A stretch of 42,629 nucleotides of DNA from Deltaproteobacteria bacterium (GTDB lineage Bacteria; Desulfobacterota; Desulfomonilia; UBA1062). Made by a program: the position numbers and the translations under genes. Below the pieces are notes generated by a model. That model saw only the letters and a program-made list of their open reading frames with translations, made no database searches and was not told the origin of the DNA. Position 1 is the first letter of the stretch; every line of letters starts with the position of its first letter. Below are positions 19,686-28,897 of this stretch, in pieces. The stretch lies in assembly GCA_011046135.1 (NCBI GenBank), contig DSBG01000023.1, forward strand, positions 1 through 42,629. The letters run 5' to 3'.

Positions 19686-21170
19686 TTACACCCTGCCGGC
19701 AAGCGCCCTGCCGAGTTCCATGACATTTGTCCGGCTTGCGAGCACATCCTTGATGATTCTTCCCTCGAAGAACACGAGCACCCGGTCGGCCGCCAGTAGG
19801 ATCTCGTCGAGCTCGGATGAGGAGAAAACGATGCTCGTACCCTGCTCGCAGTAAGCGTCCAGGTGATTCCAGACCCAGTGAACGGACTCGAGATCAAGCC
19901 CCCGGGTGGGATTCTCCAGGAGGAGCAGCCTTGGTCGCTCGGGCAGAAAGGCCAGGAGGAGCCGCTGCTGATTTCCCCCGGAGAGGGATTCCACAACCGA
20001 TCCCGGTGATCCCATCACCTGGAACCCGGCGATCTTCTTCCGTGCCCCGGCGTGCGCTTCGTGCCAGTCCACCAGGAAGGAACGCCCCTGTTGCTGCAGG
20101 GCGCAGTGCTCCGTGATGGTCAGCCCCCGGATCAGTCCCTCTTCCAGTCTCGATGCCGGGAGGAAGGCTGCACCGGCCTTCCTGTAGGCGTGGTAGCCCT
20201 GGTGGGTCATGTTGTGGTTATCGAGGTGTATGGTCCCCTTCCTGGGCCGAAGGAGCCCTGCAGCGACACGCAGCAGCACCCCCTGCCCGCTCCCCTCGAG
20301 GCCCGCGAGACCCACGACTTCGCCTCTTCTCACCTGGATCGAACAGCCGGACAACCCTGTCCTGCCACCTGCAGCCGAGACGTTATCGAGGCGCAGGATA
20401 GTCTGTGACGTCGGCCGGTGTATGTGACGGGAGCTCTCCGGGGGAGCACCGAACATCATGCTCAGGAGAGTCGTGCTGTCGAAGGGCTGATCCATGGCGC
20501 CGGAGACCCTGCCATCCTGCAGCACCGTGACCGTATCACACAGGGCATCCACATCTTCCAGTTTGTGGGATACCAGGATCACGCTCCTGCCTTCGGCGGC
20601 GAGTTTTTTCAACGCACTGAACAGGATCTCTTTCTGGGTCGTGGAGATCCCGGTTGTCGGCTCGTCCAGGATGAGGACTCTTGCCCCGATAGAGAGCAGC
20701 CTGAGGATCTCAAGCTGTTGCCTCTCTCCAATGGTGAGGAGATGAACCGGGGTATCTGGCCGCAGCGTGAAATCAAACTCCTGAACAAGTTCTGAAAACT
20801 TCCGTCGATACGTTTCTCCCGCAGAGGCAACGCCCGAAACCTGTCCGATCATGAAGTTCTCGATCACGCTGAGCATGGGGAAATCCATGGGATCCTGGTA
20901 GAGCATCCCGATCCCGAGGGAAGAAGCCTCGTTGGGGCTGGCGTACCTCACCTCTGTTCCATCGAGGAGAATCCTTCCCCGTGTCATGGGGAGATAGCCG
21001 GCCAGGATTTTCATGAGGGTGCTCTTGCCTGCACCGTTCTCGCCCAGAATTCCGTGAATTCTTCCGGGCTTCACTGTGAGATCGATGCCGCGGTTTGCCT
21101 GAACTGTTCCGAAGTACCGGTGAATGTCCTGGAGTTCGAGCACCACGTGTCTCGCACCCTGTGAGATCAA
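19686..21170 (-). CDS. ABC transporter ATP-binding protein, BMP/sugar type with two ATPase domains
   Basis: This is the energy-coupling subunit of the importer, 494 residues if read from the TTG at 21170. Domain 1 is intact: GENGAGKST, signature LTIGERQQLEI, Walker B VLILDEPTTGIS. Domain 2 is degenerate: its P-loop region reads GLEGSGQG without the Lys, the signature LSGGNQQRLLL is kept, and Walker B reads LLLLENPTRGLD, losing the Asp-Glu pair. Such asymmetry is usual in this subfamily. I prefer the TTG start because it follows GAGGGGGTG. The two upstream ATGs (21221 and 21206) lie inside a terminator-like hairpin and give residues unlike the family. Confidence 0.88.
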   Translation of the reverse strand: MISQGARHVVLELQDIHRYFGTVQANRGIDLTVKPGRIHGILGENGAGKSTLMKILAGYLPMTRGRILLDGTEVRYASPNEASSLGIGMLYQDPMDFPMLSVIENFMIGQVSGVASAGETYRRKFSELVQEFDFTLRPDTPVHLLTIGERQQLEILRLLSIGARVLILDEPTTGISTTQKEILFSALKKLAAEGRSVILVSHKLEDVDALCDTVTVLQDGRVSGAMDQPFDSTTLLSMMFGAPPESSRHIHRPTSQTILRLDNVSAAGGRTGLSGCSIQVRRGEVVGLAGLEGSGQGVLLRVAAGLLRPRKGTIHLDNHNMTHQGYHAYRKAGAAFLPASRLEEGLIRGLTITEHCALQQQGRSFLVDWHEAHAGARKKIAGFQVMGSPGSVVESLSGGNQQRLLLAFLPERPRLLLLENPTRGLDLESVHWVWNHLDAYCEQGTSIVFSSSELDEILLAADRVLVFFEGRIIKDVLASRTNVMELGRALAGRV

Positions 21171-21183
21171 GGGTTCACCCCCT

Positions 21184-21230
21184 CTATAAAAAGAACGGTG
21201 CAGCATGCACCTGTTCAGCATCCTGCACCG
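21184..21230 (-). terminator. Attenuator/intrinsic terminator between the BMP binding-protein gene and its ATPase gene
   Basis: In the transcript an 8-bp perfect stem CGGTGCAG/CTGCACCG (21230-21223 with 21203-21196) encloses a further 4-bp stem and is followed at once by TTCTTTTTAT. It lies 30 bases after the binding-protein stop codon. Such a partial terminator would make more binding protein than membrane parts, a common need in importers of this kind. Confidence 0.65.
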
Positions 21231-21259
21231 GGTATGAGCTCGTAAGAGGCTATTTCTGG

Positions 21260-22453
21260 TTACCGTGCGCTGCTCTGACCGAGCACACCCTGCAGGAGCT
21301 GTTCCATGTACCAGATCTGTTTGTCTGTCGCGATCTCGCCGTCTTTGAGAAACACACTCCCGTCCTGGTAGTAGAGAGGGCCCTTGAACAGCTGCACCGT
21401 GCCGGATCCGAGATCGGCGATGAAGGCATCCAGGGCACGAGCCGCAGTCTCCGACAGGGCATCGCCCTTCTTGAAGCCGATGGTTGACGTGTCTGGATTG
21501 TTGATGTCCTTCCAGTCAGGGCCGAGCCAGATCCACGCGGGCTTCCAGGTTCCTGCCCTGGACTTGTTCACGAGATCCACGTACGACGGCCCCCAGTTGA
21601 AATACGGGACACCCAGAAAGACCTCCGGGGCCCCGGCACCGGCACCGATGTAGTCATAGGGGATGGCCCAGGCCTTCCTGCCCTCCCGGACCTTCTGCCT
21701 TGCGACCACGAGGGCCTCGGTAGTGTCGATGCCCGAGATGACCACATCGTAGCCTGAATTGAAGAAGTTGTGGGAGACCTGGGTGGGATCTGCCGTGACG
21801 CCTGGAATGTTGAACCAGAACCCGATCCAGGTGACCTGGAAGGTCAGGTCCTTGGGGTCCTTCTTCAGGACCGTCTCCCAGGCATACCTGGCACCGAGGT
21901 AGGCGGAGGACACCAGTCTCCTGGTTTCTTCGTTGATCAACGGCCCGAGGTACCCGATCTTTCCGGTCTGAGTGGTCATGGCAGCGGCAAAACCTGCCAT
22001 CATCTTGCCATACTCCATCCTGCCGAAGACGTTCACGAGGTTGCCCGGCGCCTTGCCGGTGAGCACGTCGTCACCGGAGATGTGGACGAAGTGAATCTTG
22101 GGGTGCTGCAGCGCCGCCTCCCTGATTCCGTCCTTCATGTCGTCGGAGTTGGCGATAATGAGCTGCGCACCCTTCTCCACCATGTCATCCACCAGTTGGA
22201 CGATGGTCACCCCGGGTCTGTCCGCAGGGTTGACCTTGTCGATGTAGATCATCCTGGTGCCGGGCACCTTTTTCTGTACATACTCACCCCCCTCGTAATG
22301 GGCCTGCGAGTACCCGTGGTCATTGTACGGACCCACCAGGAGGAGACCGAACACGAAGGGCTTGTCTGAGCCCTGAACAGAACCCGGCACGATACATGCC
22401 ACGGCCAACAGAAACACCCCTGTCACGAAAGAAATCAGGGAACCCTTTCTCAT
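21260..22453 (-). CDS. BMP-family (basic membrane protein) substrate-binding protein of an ABC importer
   Basis: This is an exported periplasmic binding protein of the BmpA/PnrA class, many of which bind nucleosides. It has 397 residues. Its signal peptide spans residues 1 to about 32: a basic MRKG, a hydrophobic stretch and a possible cut after SVQG. A Cys within LLAVAC makes a lipoprotein conceivable, but the box is not ideal. The mature start KPFVFGLLLVGPYNDHGYSQ is the typical first strand with its ligand-contact loop. The ATG at 22453 is chosen because GGGAGGA precedes it; 30 extra upstream residues in the open frame look non-coding. It is the first gene of the importer operon. The ligand is unknown. 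Confidence 0.88.
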   Translation of the reverse strand: MRKGSLISFVTGVFLLAVACIVPGSVQGSDKPFVFGLLLVGPYNDHGYSQAHYEGGEYVQKKVPGTRMIYIDKVNPADRPGVTIVQLVDDMVEKGAQLIIANSDDMKDGIREAALQHPKIHFVHISGDDVLTGKAPGNLVNVFGRMEYGKMMAGFAAAMTTQTGKIGYLGPLINEETRRLVSSAYLGARYAWETVLKKDPKDLTFQVTWIGFWFNIPGVTADPTQVSHNFFNSGYDVVISGIDTTEALVVARQKVREGRKAWAIPYDYIGAGAGAPEVFLGVPYFNWGPSYVDLVNKSRAGTWKPAWIWLGPDWKDINNPDTSTIGFKKGDALSETAARALDAFIADLGSGTVQLFKGPLYYQDGSVFLKDGEIATDKQIWYMEQLLQGVLGQSSAR

Positions 22454-22526
22454 TGGAAATCCTCCCTTGCTCAAGTGTGTAAAAAGACCGGAGAGAACGT
22501 CGCCCCGCCTCTCATCTCCTCTACCC

Positions 22527-22556
22527 ACTCTAGCGACAAACAAATTTCCCGGTCAA
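22527..22556 (-). promoter_or_regulatory. Candidate sigma-70-like promoter of the BMP importer operon
   Basis: Minus-strand TTGACC (22556-22551), an 18-base spacer and TAGAGT (22532-22527) lie about 75 bases before the binding-protein start. The match is moderate and the spacer one base longer than ideal. Confidence 0.4.
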
Positions 22557-22739
22557 CAGGTAAAAACGTGTCCACCTTCCCTGGCGTCAATGTCAGGTGG
22601 CTCCGCAGTGCGTTTTTCCCGGGATTCAGGGGAATTGAAAGGGGTTCGATGAGGTTTTCCGTGTCCCCGTTTTTCCCATGCGAGGCGCACGCGCATCCCC
22701 ACGAAGCCTTTCCTGGTTCCGTTACCTCGGCGCAGGAAC

Positions 22740-22769
22740 AAAAAATCTGCCGCCCGACTATCCCGGCGG
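22740..22769 (-). terminator. Intrinsic terminator of the malate dehydrogenase gene
   Basis: In the transcript the stem CCGCC/GGCGG with a 10-base loop is followed four bases later by six U residues. It lies about 110 bases past the malate dehydrogenase stop codon. The stem is short, so efficiency is uncertain. An alternative stem, CCCGGC/GCCGGG, overlaps it. Confidence 0.45.
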
Positions 22770-22877
22770 AATGCCGGGGGACCTCGGACGACAGTACGAC
22801 AAAGAGGGTGTTACCTGGATACACGCGTTCGTGTGACCCCTGCTCGAGCGTGAATCACGGGAGCATCGTGGCCCTCG

Positions 22878-23909
<1,032 letters not shown>

Positions 23910-23948
23910 GGTTCTCCTCCTTTCCCGGTCTCTTCTCTCCTGGAGAGG

Positions 23949-23967
23949 CTGCACCTGTATGGTGCAG
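23949..23967 (-). promoter_or_regulatory. Hairpin in the leader of the malate dehydrogenase gene
   Basis: CTGCACC and GGTGCAG (7 bp perfect) surround a 5-base loop, about 40 bases before the malate dehydrogenase start codon. No T-run follows on the minus strand, so it is not an obvious terminator. It may affect mRNA stability, or mark the 5' end left by processing of a longer transcript from the upstream operon. Confidence 0.3.
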
Positions 23968-24094
23968 ACCAGCAGATATCTCCATGGGTCTGGCTCCGGG
24001 AAATGGACTTGCGAGCCATCCTGCTACCAGTCCCAGCATCGGTATATGAGTCAATTCCCCATCCCTTTCCCATAACAGACACCGTGACAGGGCC

Positions 24095-24886
24095 TCACTT
24101 CCCCTGAAAAACGGGGTCCCGTTTTTCTAAAAAGGAGGCAAAACCCTCCACGATGTCCCTGGATTTCATACAGAGTTCCAGCGCATAGGCTTCATAGTCC
24201 AGAGCGTGGGAAAGATCCCACCGGCCAAAGTTCTGGAGGCCCCGTTTTGCCAGGGCAACAGGGATCGGGGCATTGTGTGCGATCCTCGTGGAACATTCTT
24301 TCGTCGCTGCAGGGAGATCATCGTGCGGTACTACCCTGTTCACCAGGCCGATGGAGAGCGCCTCGTGAGCATCGATGATTTCCGCCGAAAAGATCAGCTC
24401 GGCAGCCTTGGCATAGCCAACCAATCTGGGGAGAAAATAAATCCCTCCCCAGTCCGGGTGGACACCCCGTCTGGTGAACACCTGACCGAATCGTGCGCGA
24501 TCACTTGCGATCCTGATATCGCAGGCCAGCGCCAGGTTGCATCCTCCTCCGGCGGCAACGCCGTTGACAGAGGCAATGACGGGCTTCTCCATGTTGTTGA
24601 TGGCGAGCACTGCCCGGCACATGGCATGGCGTTCGCTGGAAACCTCTTTTTCCAGTGCCTGGGTTTCTCCCGAGGCAAACTCGTTCACATCTCCCCCGGC
24701 ACAGAAGGCCTTGCCTGCCCCGGTGATAACGACTACCCGGACTTCGGGATCGGTCGCGACCTGCTCGAGCACTGCCACGATCTCCTGTCGCATCCTGCCT
24801 CCGAAGGCATTCATCCGCTCCGGCCTGTTCAGGGTTATGGTGGCCACATGATCATCGAGATCGAGGAGAACATGTTCCCAGCTCAT
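24095..24886 (-). CDS. Crotonase-fold enzyme, PaaG-like isomerase pattern
   Basis: This is an enoyl-CoA hydratase/isomerase family protein of 263 residues with the oxyanion-hole segments AFCAGGDVNEF (60-70) and NGVAAGGGCNLAL (108-120). The two Glu residues of true hydratases are absent: Asn117 stands at the first position, and the second region reads FGQVFTRRGVHPDWGG. Asp145 in HPDWGG matches the catalytic Asp of PaaG-type enoyl-CoA isomerases (IPDCGG). A double-bond isomerase or related role is therefore more likely than hydration, which matters because annotation by similarity would say hydratase. It is the last gene of the island. Its ATG overlaps the stop of the gene before it (ATGA) and follows AAAAGGAGG. 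Confidence 0.85.
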   Translation of the reverse strand: MSWEHVLLDLDDHVATITLNRPERMNAFGGRMRQEIVAVLEQVATDPEVRVVVITGAGKAFCAGGDVNEFASGETQALEKEVSSERHAMCRAVLAINNMEKPVIASVNGVAAGGGCNLALACDIRIASDRARFGQVFTRRGVHPDWGGIYFLPRLVGYAKAAELIFSAEIIDAHEALSIGLVNRVVPHDDLPAATKECSTRIAHNAPIPVALAKRGLQNFGRWDLSHALDYEAYALELCMKSRDIVEGFASFLEKRDPVFQGK

Positions 24887-25857
24887 CTCAACCCTCCTTT
24901 TGCCAGCGCATCCAGAGACCCCGCGAGAGATCCTGCCCCTGACACCATCTCATCGAGCACCTCCTTCACCTGGCCGATCTCGCGCACGAGACCTGAGACC
25001 TGTCCGCACGGCATGACTGCCGTGTCCTTGGTCCCCCCGTCGGCGACGTAGTGGGCATCTCCTCTGGCTGTTATCGTCTGATCGGCCTCGTGATCATTGA
25101 GTCCGGCAACCTGGGCAGAGATCGTGTTCTTCAGGACACGGATGGGCATTGCATCCTTCCCGAGCACGATCGTGGCATTGCCGGAAGCCGAACAGACCGC
25201 GGTCTTAAAAAATTTGGGCACAGGGCATTCCCTGGTGGCCACGAGCCTGGTCCCGATCTCGACTCCTTCGGCCCCCAGTGCCAGAGCCGCGAGAAATCCC
25301 CGTGCATCGCCGATGCCACCTGAGGCGATGACGGGAATGGTGAGCTCCCGTGCGAGGATGGGAACCAGGCAGAACGTGGTCATCCCCTCCCTGCCGATGT
25401 GCCCTCCTGCCTCGACCCCCATGGCAACCACACCGTCTACGCCGGCGGCCTGGGCCTTGCGAGCCATGTCGAGGCTTGATATCTTGTGGATCAGCTTCAT
25501 TCCGGCTGTCTTGATCTTGTCGATCATCTTCGCGGGATTGCCCGCCGAGGTGTAGACAACCTCGATACCCATGTCGATGGCGATCTCCAGCGCATCCATG
25601 GCGTTGGGCCGATAGACCGGAATATTCACCCCGATGGGTCGATCGGTGAGTGAGCGTGCCTTCTTCAGCTCTTTGACGAGCTCCTCCGGGCTGAGCCCGG
25701 AGGCTGCAACGACGCCGAACCCCCCGGCGTTGGAGACGCATGCCGCCATCTTTCCCAGGCTGATGAGCCGCATGGGTCCCGAGATGATGGGGTAGGTGCA
25801 CCCCAGCATCTCACTGACTCGATTTGACCAGGGTTTTCCTCTGTCACCGGGCTGCAT
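24883..25857 (-). CDS. Nitronate monooxygenase/FabK-like FMN protein
   Basis: This is a TIM-barrel FMN enzyme of the 2-nitropropane dioxygenase/enoyl-ACP reductase II superfamily, 324 residues. Visible family parts are ISGPMRLISLGKMAACVSNAGG at the start (FMN-binding Gly region), GVEAGGHIGREG with the conserved His near the flavin, and ASGGIGDARGFLAALALGAEGVEIGT for the phosphate. In an anaerobe and within a CoA-pathway operon, an enoyl-thioester reductase or other flavin redox role seems more likely than oxygen-dependent nitronate oxidation, but this is inference. It overlaps the ligase gene by 14 bases and the next crotonase gene by four. Confidence 0.83.
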   Translation of the reverse strand: MQPGDRGKPWSNRVSEMLGCTYPIISGPMRLISLGKMAACVSNAGGFGVVAASGLSPEELVKELKKARSLTDRPIGVNIPVYRPNAMDALEIAIDMGIEVVYTSAGNPAKMIDKIKTAGMKLIHKISSLDMARKAQAAGVDGVVAMGVEAGGHIGREGMTTFCLVPILARELTIPVIASGGIGDARGFLAALALGAEGVEIGTRLVATRECPVPKFFKTAVCSASGNATIVLGKDAMPIRVLKNTISAQVAGLNDHEADQTITARGDAHYVADGGTKDTAVMPCGQVSGLVREIGQVKEVLDEMVSGAGSLAGSLDALAKGGLR

Positions 25858-27523
25858 ATCTCTTCTTCAACTCCGCCTTTTTCACCTTCATGGTCGCGGT
25901 GAGCGGCAGCTCACTGAGAAATTCGACTTTGGAGGGAAATTTATACTTCGCGATTTTTCCCTTGAGAAACTCGAGAATCTCACGTTCCGTAAGCTTCTCG
26001 CCCGCCATCGGCACGATAAAGGCCATCCCCACTTCTCCCCACTTCTCGTCGGGAACCCCGATGATGGCTGCCATGGAAACCTTGGGATGTGTCACCAGAA
26101 TCTTCTCTATCTCAGCGGGATACACATTTTCCCCTCCACTCCGGTACATGTCTTTGGCTCGATCCACGATGTAGAAGTATCCCTCTTCGTCCATGTATCC
26201 GAGGTCTCCGGTGTGGAGCACCCCACCCACGATGGTTCGCGCAGTCTCTTCGGGTCTGTTCCAGTACCCGCTCATAACCGTAGGTCCGCGTGCCACGATC
26301 TCACCGATTTCACCGGGCGGCAGTTTTTTCCCGTTTCCATTGGAGATCCAGATTTCGGTGAAGAACCCCGGTTTCCCGATGGACCCCATCTTCCGCACGA
26401 TATCCTCACGAGGCAGCAGCATCATTGCCGAGTTTTCCGTCTGACCGAATCCCTGCTGCATGAAGAGATCTCTCTTGGCAAGCTCTTCGAAGAGCTTCGC
26501 CGGTGTTCTCTCTCCTCCGCCCACTACGCAGCGAACACTGCTCACATCTATCTGGTCGAGTTTCCCGGAGTCCAGGATCAGGCGCCACATGGTGGTGAGT
26601 GCAAAGACTATGGTTCCGCGGTATCGCTGGATGTCTTGAGCAAATTCTTCTGCATCAAACCCCCCGCGCATCACCAGTGTCATTCCCCCCATCAGACAGG
26701 GGGTCGCCACGATGAACAGTCCGCCGGAATGAAACAGGGGCATCTGGGCTATCACAATGTCGTCCTGCTGGCCATCGACGTAGAGAGCTATCTGGAAATT
26801 CTTGAAAAAGGTCTGCATGTGGGAAACCATCGCGCCTTTCGGGTTTCCCGTCACCCCGGAGGTGTACAGAATTGCCAGGGGATCGTCCATCTTTACGGGT
26901 TGTTCGGGTGAAGGTTCAACCACGGGCTGATCCTTGATCAATTCGTGATAGTCCTCAGCCCAGGGCGGGCACTTGGGGAGTTCGAACCCCGGCAGCACCG
27001 GGCTCCCGCTCTTCAGGAAGATGAACTTGTCGTGTTCGACCTTGAGCCGTGTCCTGATGAGATCGACACTCCCGAGAAAAGAATCGTGAAACAGGAGCAT
27101 GCGCACACTGCAGTCGTTGAGCTGGTACTCGAGTTCGGGACCCACCATGCGCCAGTTCAGCGGCACGAAGATCACCCCGAGCTTTGCTGCGGCAAAGTAT
27201 GCCTCGAGAAATTCCACGCAGTTCAACAGGAGCACGCCGATGCGGTCTCCCTTCTTGATGCCCTTGCGCTCGAGGAGGTGGGCACAGCGGTTGGTCCCAT
27301 CGTTGAGGGTCTTGAAGGTAACCGGGGTGTCTTCGTAGATGAGGGCATTCTTCTCCGGTGTCAGACGTGCCCGTTTCGAGATGATGCTCCCCACGTTCCA
27401 CTCGACGCTGGCTCCCGGAAGCCCCTGGTTCTGCTGGGTAGAAACCGTCCTCTCCTGAGGATTCATGGGCGGAACAGCGATTTCTTTTCGAATCCTCTTT
27501 CTCTTTTGACTGTCTACAGACAT
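25844..27523 (-). CDS. AMP-forming acyl-CoA ligase (candidate alkylsuccinate-CoA ligase)
   Basis: This adenylate-forming ligase of 559 residues would activate a carboxylic acid to its CoA thioester. Motifs in order: ILYTSGVTGNPKGA (ATP phosphate loop), QGFGQTENS, the TGDLGYMDEEGYFYIVDRAKD hinge region (shown here in part) and the C-terminal TATMKVKKAELKKRY with the catalytic Lys region. The N-terminus is unusually basic and about 45 residues longer than needed. I start at MSVDSQKRK because AAGGAAGGAGG precedes that ATG; 36 extra in-frame codons upstream are rejected. In alkane fumarate-addition clusters an AMP-ligase (AssK/MasK) converts the alkylsuccinate to its CoA ester. The position of this gene in the island suggests that role. 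Confidence 0.88.
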   Translation of the reverse strand: MSVDSQKRKRIRKEIAVPPMNPQERTVSTQQNQGLPGASVEWNVGSIISKRARLTPEKNALIYEDTPVTFKTLNDGTNRCAHLLERKGIKKGDRIGVLLLNCVEFLEAYFAAAKLGVIFVPLNWRMVGPELEYQLNDCSVRMLLFHDSFLGSVDLIRTRLKVEHDKFIFLKSGSPVLPGFELPKCPPWAEDYHELIKDQPVVEPSPEQPVKMDDPLAILYTSGVTGNPKGAMVSHMQTFFKNFQIALYVDGQQDDIVIAQMPLFHSGGLFIVATPCLMGGMTLVMRGGFDAEEFAQDIQRYRGTIVFALTTMWRLILDSGKLDQIDVSSVRCVVGGGERTPAKLFEELAKRDLFMQQGFGQTENSAMMLLPREDIVRKMGSIGKPGFFTEIWISNGNGKKLPPGEIGEIVARGPTVMSGYWNRPEETARTIVGGVLHTGDLGYMDEEGYFYIVDRAKDMYRSGGENVYPAEIEKILVTHPKVSMAAIIGVPDEKWGEVGMAFIVPMAGEKLTEREILEFLKGKIAKYKFPSKVEFLSELPLTATMKVKKAELKKRYAAR

Positions 27524-27557
27524 CTCTGACCTCCTTCCTTCCGGGTTCTCCCCTGAT

Positions 27558-28358
27558 CTACCGCCCGTGAAACTTCGGTTTTCGCTTCTCGAAAAAGGCC
27601 ATCTGTCCTTCCTTGAGATCATCACTGTCAAAGGCCTCGTTCATGAGCTTTTCAGCCTCCTGCTGCCGGGCCTGTGTAAGCCTCATCCCTTCGCGGTACA
27701 TGCTCAGGATCCGCTTGGTGCCCTTGAGGGACAGCGGGGCGTTGGCTGCGATCTCGTCTGCGAGGGAATACGTAAAGGAAACGAGGTCTGCCTCCGGGAC
27801 GAGCCAGTCGACCAGCCCCATCGCCCGTGCATCCTCTCCCAGGTAGGTTCTCGCGGACAGAAAGATCTCCCGGGTCTTTGCCATGCCGATCACTTCCAGG
27901 AACTGCCTGATCCCTTCCGGGTGATAGACCAGGCCGAGCTTTGCAGGCGGCATCCCGACACTGATGTCCTCGACAGCGATCCGGATGTCGCAGCACATGG
28001 CCAGGTTGAGCCCTGCCCCATACGCATAGCCATTCATCATGGCAATGGTGGGGTACGGATACTCTGCAACGCTGTTCAGCGCGAATTCCAGGGGGTTGCT
28101 GGATCTCATGGCTTCTTCGAGTTCAGGGGTCATCTGCGTGGGAATGGATGCAATGTCATACCCCGAGGAAAAGGCCTTTGTGCTTCCTCCGGTAATGACG
28201 ACCACACGCACCTCATCCCTGCCCCCCCACTCCTGGAGTGTCCTGTGGATGGCAACAAGCAGCTCGAGAGAGAGCGCATTCTTTCTCTGGGGCCTGTTGA
28301 AGGTAAGGGTTCCGACATGCGAGCGTATCTCTGTCAGAAGTATCGATTCTTCAGTCAT
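27558..28358 (-). CDS. Crotonase-fold enzyme resembling methylmalonyl-CoA decarboxylase (YgfG/ScpB-like)
   Basis: This 266-residue crotonase lacks both Glu residues of hydratases. Instead the core reads MPPAKLGLVYHPEGI (residues 136-150), which parallels the MTPVNLGVPYNLVGI segment of E. coli YgfG, where Tyr140 acts in decarboxylation; here the Tyr is 145. The C-terminal SDDLKEGQMAFFEKRKPKF also mirrors the YgfG end. YgfG His66 is Tyr67 here (SSGYDI). A role in decarboxylating an alkylmalonyl-CoA made by the mutase of the same island is a natural fit. Activity is inferred from motif likeness only. The ATG at 28358 has the better spacing to AGGAAGG than the one two codons upstream. It ends 34 bases before the ligase gene. 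Confidence 0.82.
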   Translation of the reverse strand: MTEESILLTEIRSHVGTLTFNRPQRKNALSLELLVAIHRTLQEWGGRDEVRVVVITGGSTKAFSSGYDIASIPTQMTPELEEAMRSSNPLEFALNSVAEYPYPTIAMMNGYAYGAGLNLAMCCDIRIAVEDISVGMPPAKLGLVYHPEGIRQFLEVIGMAKTREIFLSARTYLGEDARAMGLVDWLVPEADLVSFTYSLADEIAANAPLSLKGTKRILSMYREGMRLTQARQQEAEKLMNEAFDSDDLKEGQMAFFEKRKPKFHGR

Positions 28359-28471
28359 AGGCATTCCTTCCTGTTCGTCTCATGACGACTGTTTTCCTTC
28401 CAATGTCCCGTCCTCGCTGTTCCCCTTTCATGGACAACGACGCTCCATCCCGAACCCTCTCCGTCTCCTCT

Positions 28472-28882
28472 TCACACACCCTGTCCAAAATCCAGGATCG
28501 GACGGGCTTCCATGATATCGAACCGGACGAGATGCTTGAGCATCTCGGCAGCATCGCCTATCCTCGCTTTCACCATGCCCTTGACCTCTTCCCACGTCTC
28601 TCCGCTGTCCTCGATGGAGCGAACCTTGAGGTAGAGCCTGCACCCCTGGGCTGCGAGTCCTGTCTTCCCGTGGAGTGTCACCATGCAGGCGGCAAAGGGG
28701 TTTTCCTGGAGATTTTCATACGACCTGTTGTCACCCAACATCACGATGGCCGTGGAGTCATCCGCAAGATGGAACGAGCCGAAGGTTGCCACGTTCACCC
28801 TGCCTTCACTGTCCGTGGTTGCCAGAACATTCGATCTGCCCTCTGTCTGCAAATAGCCCTTCACGGTATCACTGACCTTCAT
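28472..28882 (-). CDS. Small pyridoxamine-5'-phosphate-oxidase-like (split-barrel flavin) protein
   Basis: This protein of 136 residues has the split-barrel pattern: a start helix (DTVKGYLQTEG), strands NVLATTDSEGRVNVATFGSFHLADD, and an ENLQENPFAACMVTLHG segment followed by an LYLKVRSIEDSG strand. Such proteins often bind FMN, heme or F420 and are frequently mislabelled as oxidases. Its substrate is unknown. It begins 16 bases after the VWA protein gene with AGGAGGAAAGG before the ATG and is part of the island. About 110 bases with no gene lie between it and the decarboxylase-like crotonase. Confidence 0.7.
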   Translation of the reverse strand: MKVSDTVKGYLQTEGRSNVLATTDSEGRVNVATFGSFHLADDSTAIVMLGDNRSYENLQENPFAACMVTLHGKTGLAAQGCRLYLKVRSIEDSGETWEEVKGMVKARIGDAAEMLKHLVRFDIMEARPILDFGQGV

Positions 28883-28897
28883 TTCCTTTCCTCCTGT

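Larger units (their letters stand above)
22454..22877. other. 424-base intergenic region between BMP importer and malate dehydrogenase genes
   Basis: I find no gene here. On the minus strand it holds a terminator-like hairpin for the malate dehydrogenase gene (22740-22769), a second GC hairpin (CCCGGC/GCCGGG, 22762-22778) that overlaps it, and a candidate promoter for the BMP importer (22527-22556). The rest shows no recognised RNA element. Confidence 0.5.
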
